Positions 42,521 to 43,742 of a stretch of DNA of 43,742 nt are shown here, piece by piece. The position numbers were made by a program, and so were the translations under genes. Source of the DNA: Rhodospirillaceae bacterium (GTDB taxonomy: Bacteria; Pseudomonadota; Gammaproteobacteria; Steroidobacterales; Rariloculaceae). The notes under the pieces were generated by a model, which saw only the letters and a program-made list of their open reading frames with translations, ran no database searches and was not told the DNA's origin. Positions within the stretch are counted from its first letter, which is position 1. Each line of letters starts with the position of its first letter. The DNA lies in NCBI GenBank assembly GCA_024638465.1, contig JAHEKF010000024.1:1-43742 (forward strand), in the 5' to 3' direction.

Positions 42521-43360
42521 TCATGGCTCGACGGGGAATCCTACGATGCTACCCCATTCCGTCCACGAGCCGTCGTAGACAACCACATTTTGCTTATCCA
42601 GCAAGTAGGTCAGACAGAACCAGGCAAGCGAAGCTCGATGACTCAACCGGCAATAGCATGCGATTTCCTGGTCAGCGTCGTTGGTTGCGCCCGCGCCGGC
42701 AAAGATCGATTCGAGTTCGTTCCTGCTCTTGAACGTATCGTCGTCGTTGAGCAGCTCCGCATAGTAGAGGTGACGTGCTCCGGGTATGCGACCGTTGCGT
42801 TCTGCGCCGTGGTCGAACTCGCCGTAATGCATCACTCGCTCACCGCTGTATTCTTCCGGGGAACGCAGGTCGAGAAGCAGCCTGCTGGCATTGCCGAGGT
42901 TCGCGAGGACGTTATCGCGCCCGATGCGCATCGACGAATCGCTCTTACCAGCCTCGTAGGCAACGGGTTCGAACGCAGGAACATCGGTCGTCATCGGGCG
43001 TTTCTCGGCCAGCCACTTCTTTCGTGAGCCGTCGAGGAGGCGAATGTCGGCGTGGCCGGCCATCGTCAATGCCCAGAAGGGGTAGGTGCCGAACTGAACC
43101 GGATCGCCATAGATAATCAGCGTGGCGTCGCTGGAAATTCCGCGTCGCCCGAGGCGCTCTGCCAGTTCCGCCGGCGTCACAAACTCACGATCGGTCTCGT
43201 GCCAGCAGAGATCCTTCCAGTACCACCACTGCGCACCGGGAATATGCCCGGCCGCGTAGACTTCGTCGGACTTGGCGGAACTGACTTCGATGATTCGAAC
43301 GCCAGGATCTTCGAGCTTTGAGCTCAGCCACTCCGTACTGACCAGGGGGGATTTCGACAT
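42521..43360 (-). CDS. Two-domain rhodanese sulfurtransferase
   Basis: A 279-residue protein with two rhodanese domains, an inactive N-terminal one (residues about 5-125, AGHIPGAQWWYWKD) and an active C-terminal one (about 145-279) with RSPEEYSGERVMHYG, NGRIPGARHLYYAELL and the catalytic loop CYCRLSHRA (Cys237). This is the thiosulfate or 3-mercaptopyruvate sulfurtransferase layout; the loop does not allow a firm choice of donor. It is the first gene of a two-gene unit with the UGA-containing peroxiredoxin. Confidence 0.93.
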   Translation of the reverse strand: MSKSPLVSTEWLSSKLEDPGVRIIEVSSAKSDEVYAAGHIPGAQWWYWKDLCWHETDREFVTPAELAERLGRRGISSDATLIIYGDPVQFGTYPFWALTMAGHADIRLLDGSRKKWLAEKRPMTTDVPAFEPVAYEAGKSDSSMRIGRDNVLANLGNASRLLLDLRSPEEYSGERVMHYGEFDHGAERNGRIPGARHLYYAELLNDDDTFKSRNELESIFAGAGATNDADQEIACYCRLSHRASLAWFCLTYLLDKQNVVVYDGSWTEWGSIVGFPVEP

Positions 43361-43442
43361 GGCGCAAGTCTAGCGGATTCTCCGGCTGCGGCGGCGCTTC
43401 GGTTGCCCGGCGCCAGCACCAATGCAAGGTGCAAGGGGAACT

Positions 43443-43460
43443 GCGATAGAGGCCTATCGC
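43443..43460. repeat. Perfect 7-bp hairpin in upstream region of rhodanese gene
   Basis: GCGATAG-AGGC-CTATCGC is a perfect 7-bp inverted repeat in the 260-nt divergent gap 43361-43620. No T-run follows. A partial echo (GATAACTAGCCTATC) is at 43587-43601. It may be an operator for either divergent gene; otherwise this gap holds nothing I recognise. Confidence 0.35.
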
Positions 43461-43620
43461 TGGATCAGGGCCAGGTTTACCCGACCCACAATGGACGGTG
43501 ATTAACGCGTATCCTGTTGATCAGGCAGGCTTGGGTCCTCTAGACTCAACCAATAGCCCTTTGGCACCGAGTACTCCGGGGCAGACCGATAACTAGCCTA
43601 TCAATAGAGCGGGGAATATC

Positions 43621-43742
43621 GTGAGCATTAAACGTTTAATAGTCGTCATGGGTCTTGCGGCTGTTGCACCCGTTAGCAGCGCCCATCACCGCCACCAGAA
43701 TCTTGCAGAAGGTCTCGATGACGCCGTAGCCTCCCCAGTAGG
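43621..43742 (+). CDS. Start of a secreted protein (3' truncated)
   Basis: GTG at 43621 with GGGGA 7-9 nt upstream opens a frame running off the window (about 40 residues). It has a signal peptide (SIKRLIVVMGLAAVAPVSSA) and then HHRHQNLAEGLDDAVASPVG. A His-rich mature start followed by 'LxxALxSPxR'-like text is seen in exported predicted methyltransferases (COG4798-like), but too little is present to assign it. Confidence 0.6.
   Translation, partial: MSIKRLIVVMGLAAVAPVSSAHHRHQNLAEGLDDAVASPV

Noticed and set aside
1-43742. tRNA, rRNA, CRISPR array, insertion sequence, phage gene or replication origin
   Set aside because: I scanned for cloverleaf-like blocks, spaced repeats, transposase motifs and DnaA-box clusters by eye and saw none. 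The tyrosine recombinase at 36819 is XerD, not a phage or element integrase, given its dsbC neighbour.

Overview
The window is a GC-rich, densely coded bacterial chromosome segment that fits a Gammaproteobacterium, probably a free-living aquatic or sediment lineage. The reasons are the xerD-dsbC gene pair, a large (about 1600 residue) NAD-glutamate dehydrogenase, gpmA, zapE, glnS, cfa, tesB, several TonB-type proteins, and DUF3570/DUF4266 and DUF6152 secreted proteins. I see no tRNA, rRNA, CRISPR array, insertion sequence or phage gene. The placement is inference from gene content, not phylogeny.

Layout. (1) Positions 1-3565 (+): a tightly packed envelope operon holding the end of a secreted HzsA/cytochrome-like protein, an SH3b-plus-barrel protein, a barrel lipoprotein that overlaps it by 31 nt, a TlpA-type thioredoxin, a DUF4266 lipoprotein and a DUF3570 outer-membrane protein. 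(2) 3646-17351: molybdenum-cofactor genes (moeA; moaA-moaC-moaD-moaE; a MocA-type cytidylyltransferase; moaB) with unrelated genes between them: a TPR protein and a TonB-C protein, a MATE exporter, an M48 lipoprotein protease, an orphan TRAP binding protein, glnS and cfa. (3) 17395-21452: a TPP riboswitch followed by a complete thiamine salvage route (TonB-dependent receptor, YkoF-type thiamine-binding protein, PnuT-type permease, thiamine-kinase-like protein). (4) 21499-23892: a beta-hydroxyacid dehydrogenase, tesB and a small secreted DUF6491-like protein. (5) 34935-23910 (-): acetoacetyl-CoA ligase, zapE, NAD-GDH, gpmA, a SulP transporter and an overlapping gamma carbonic anhydrase. (6) 35110-38612: a TonB protein, a PlsC-type acyltransferase, xerD and dsbC. 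(7) 38890-42010: a secreted redox and unknown-function block (di-haem cytochrome c, a frameshifted DUF6152-like paralogue, an intact DUF6152 protein, an exported RidA). (8) 43360-42026 (-): a two-domain rhodanese and, 15 nt later, a peroxiredoxin with an in-frame UGA. A new exported protein begins at 43621.

The most striking item is the peroxiredoxin at 42026-42505. Its reading frame is intact except for a TGA exactly where relatives carry the first Cys of the WCPxC active site. From 14 nt after that TGA the message can form a perfect 6-bp GC stem with a 5-nt AGUUG loop. This looks like a bacterial selenoprotein with its own SECIS element, a gene that ordinary gene calling would truncate to the fragment 42026-42355. 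Second is the thiamine operon: besides the riboswitch it has a hairpin that masks the Shine-Dalgarno of the receptor gene, which suggests translational control.
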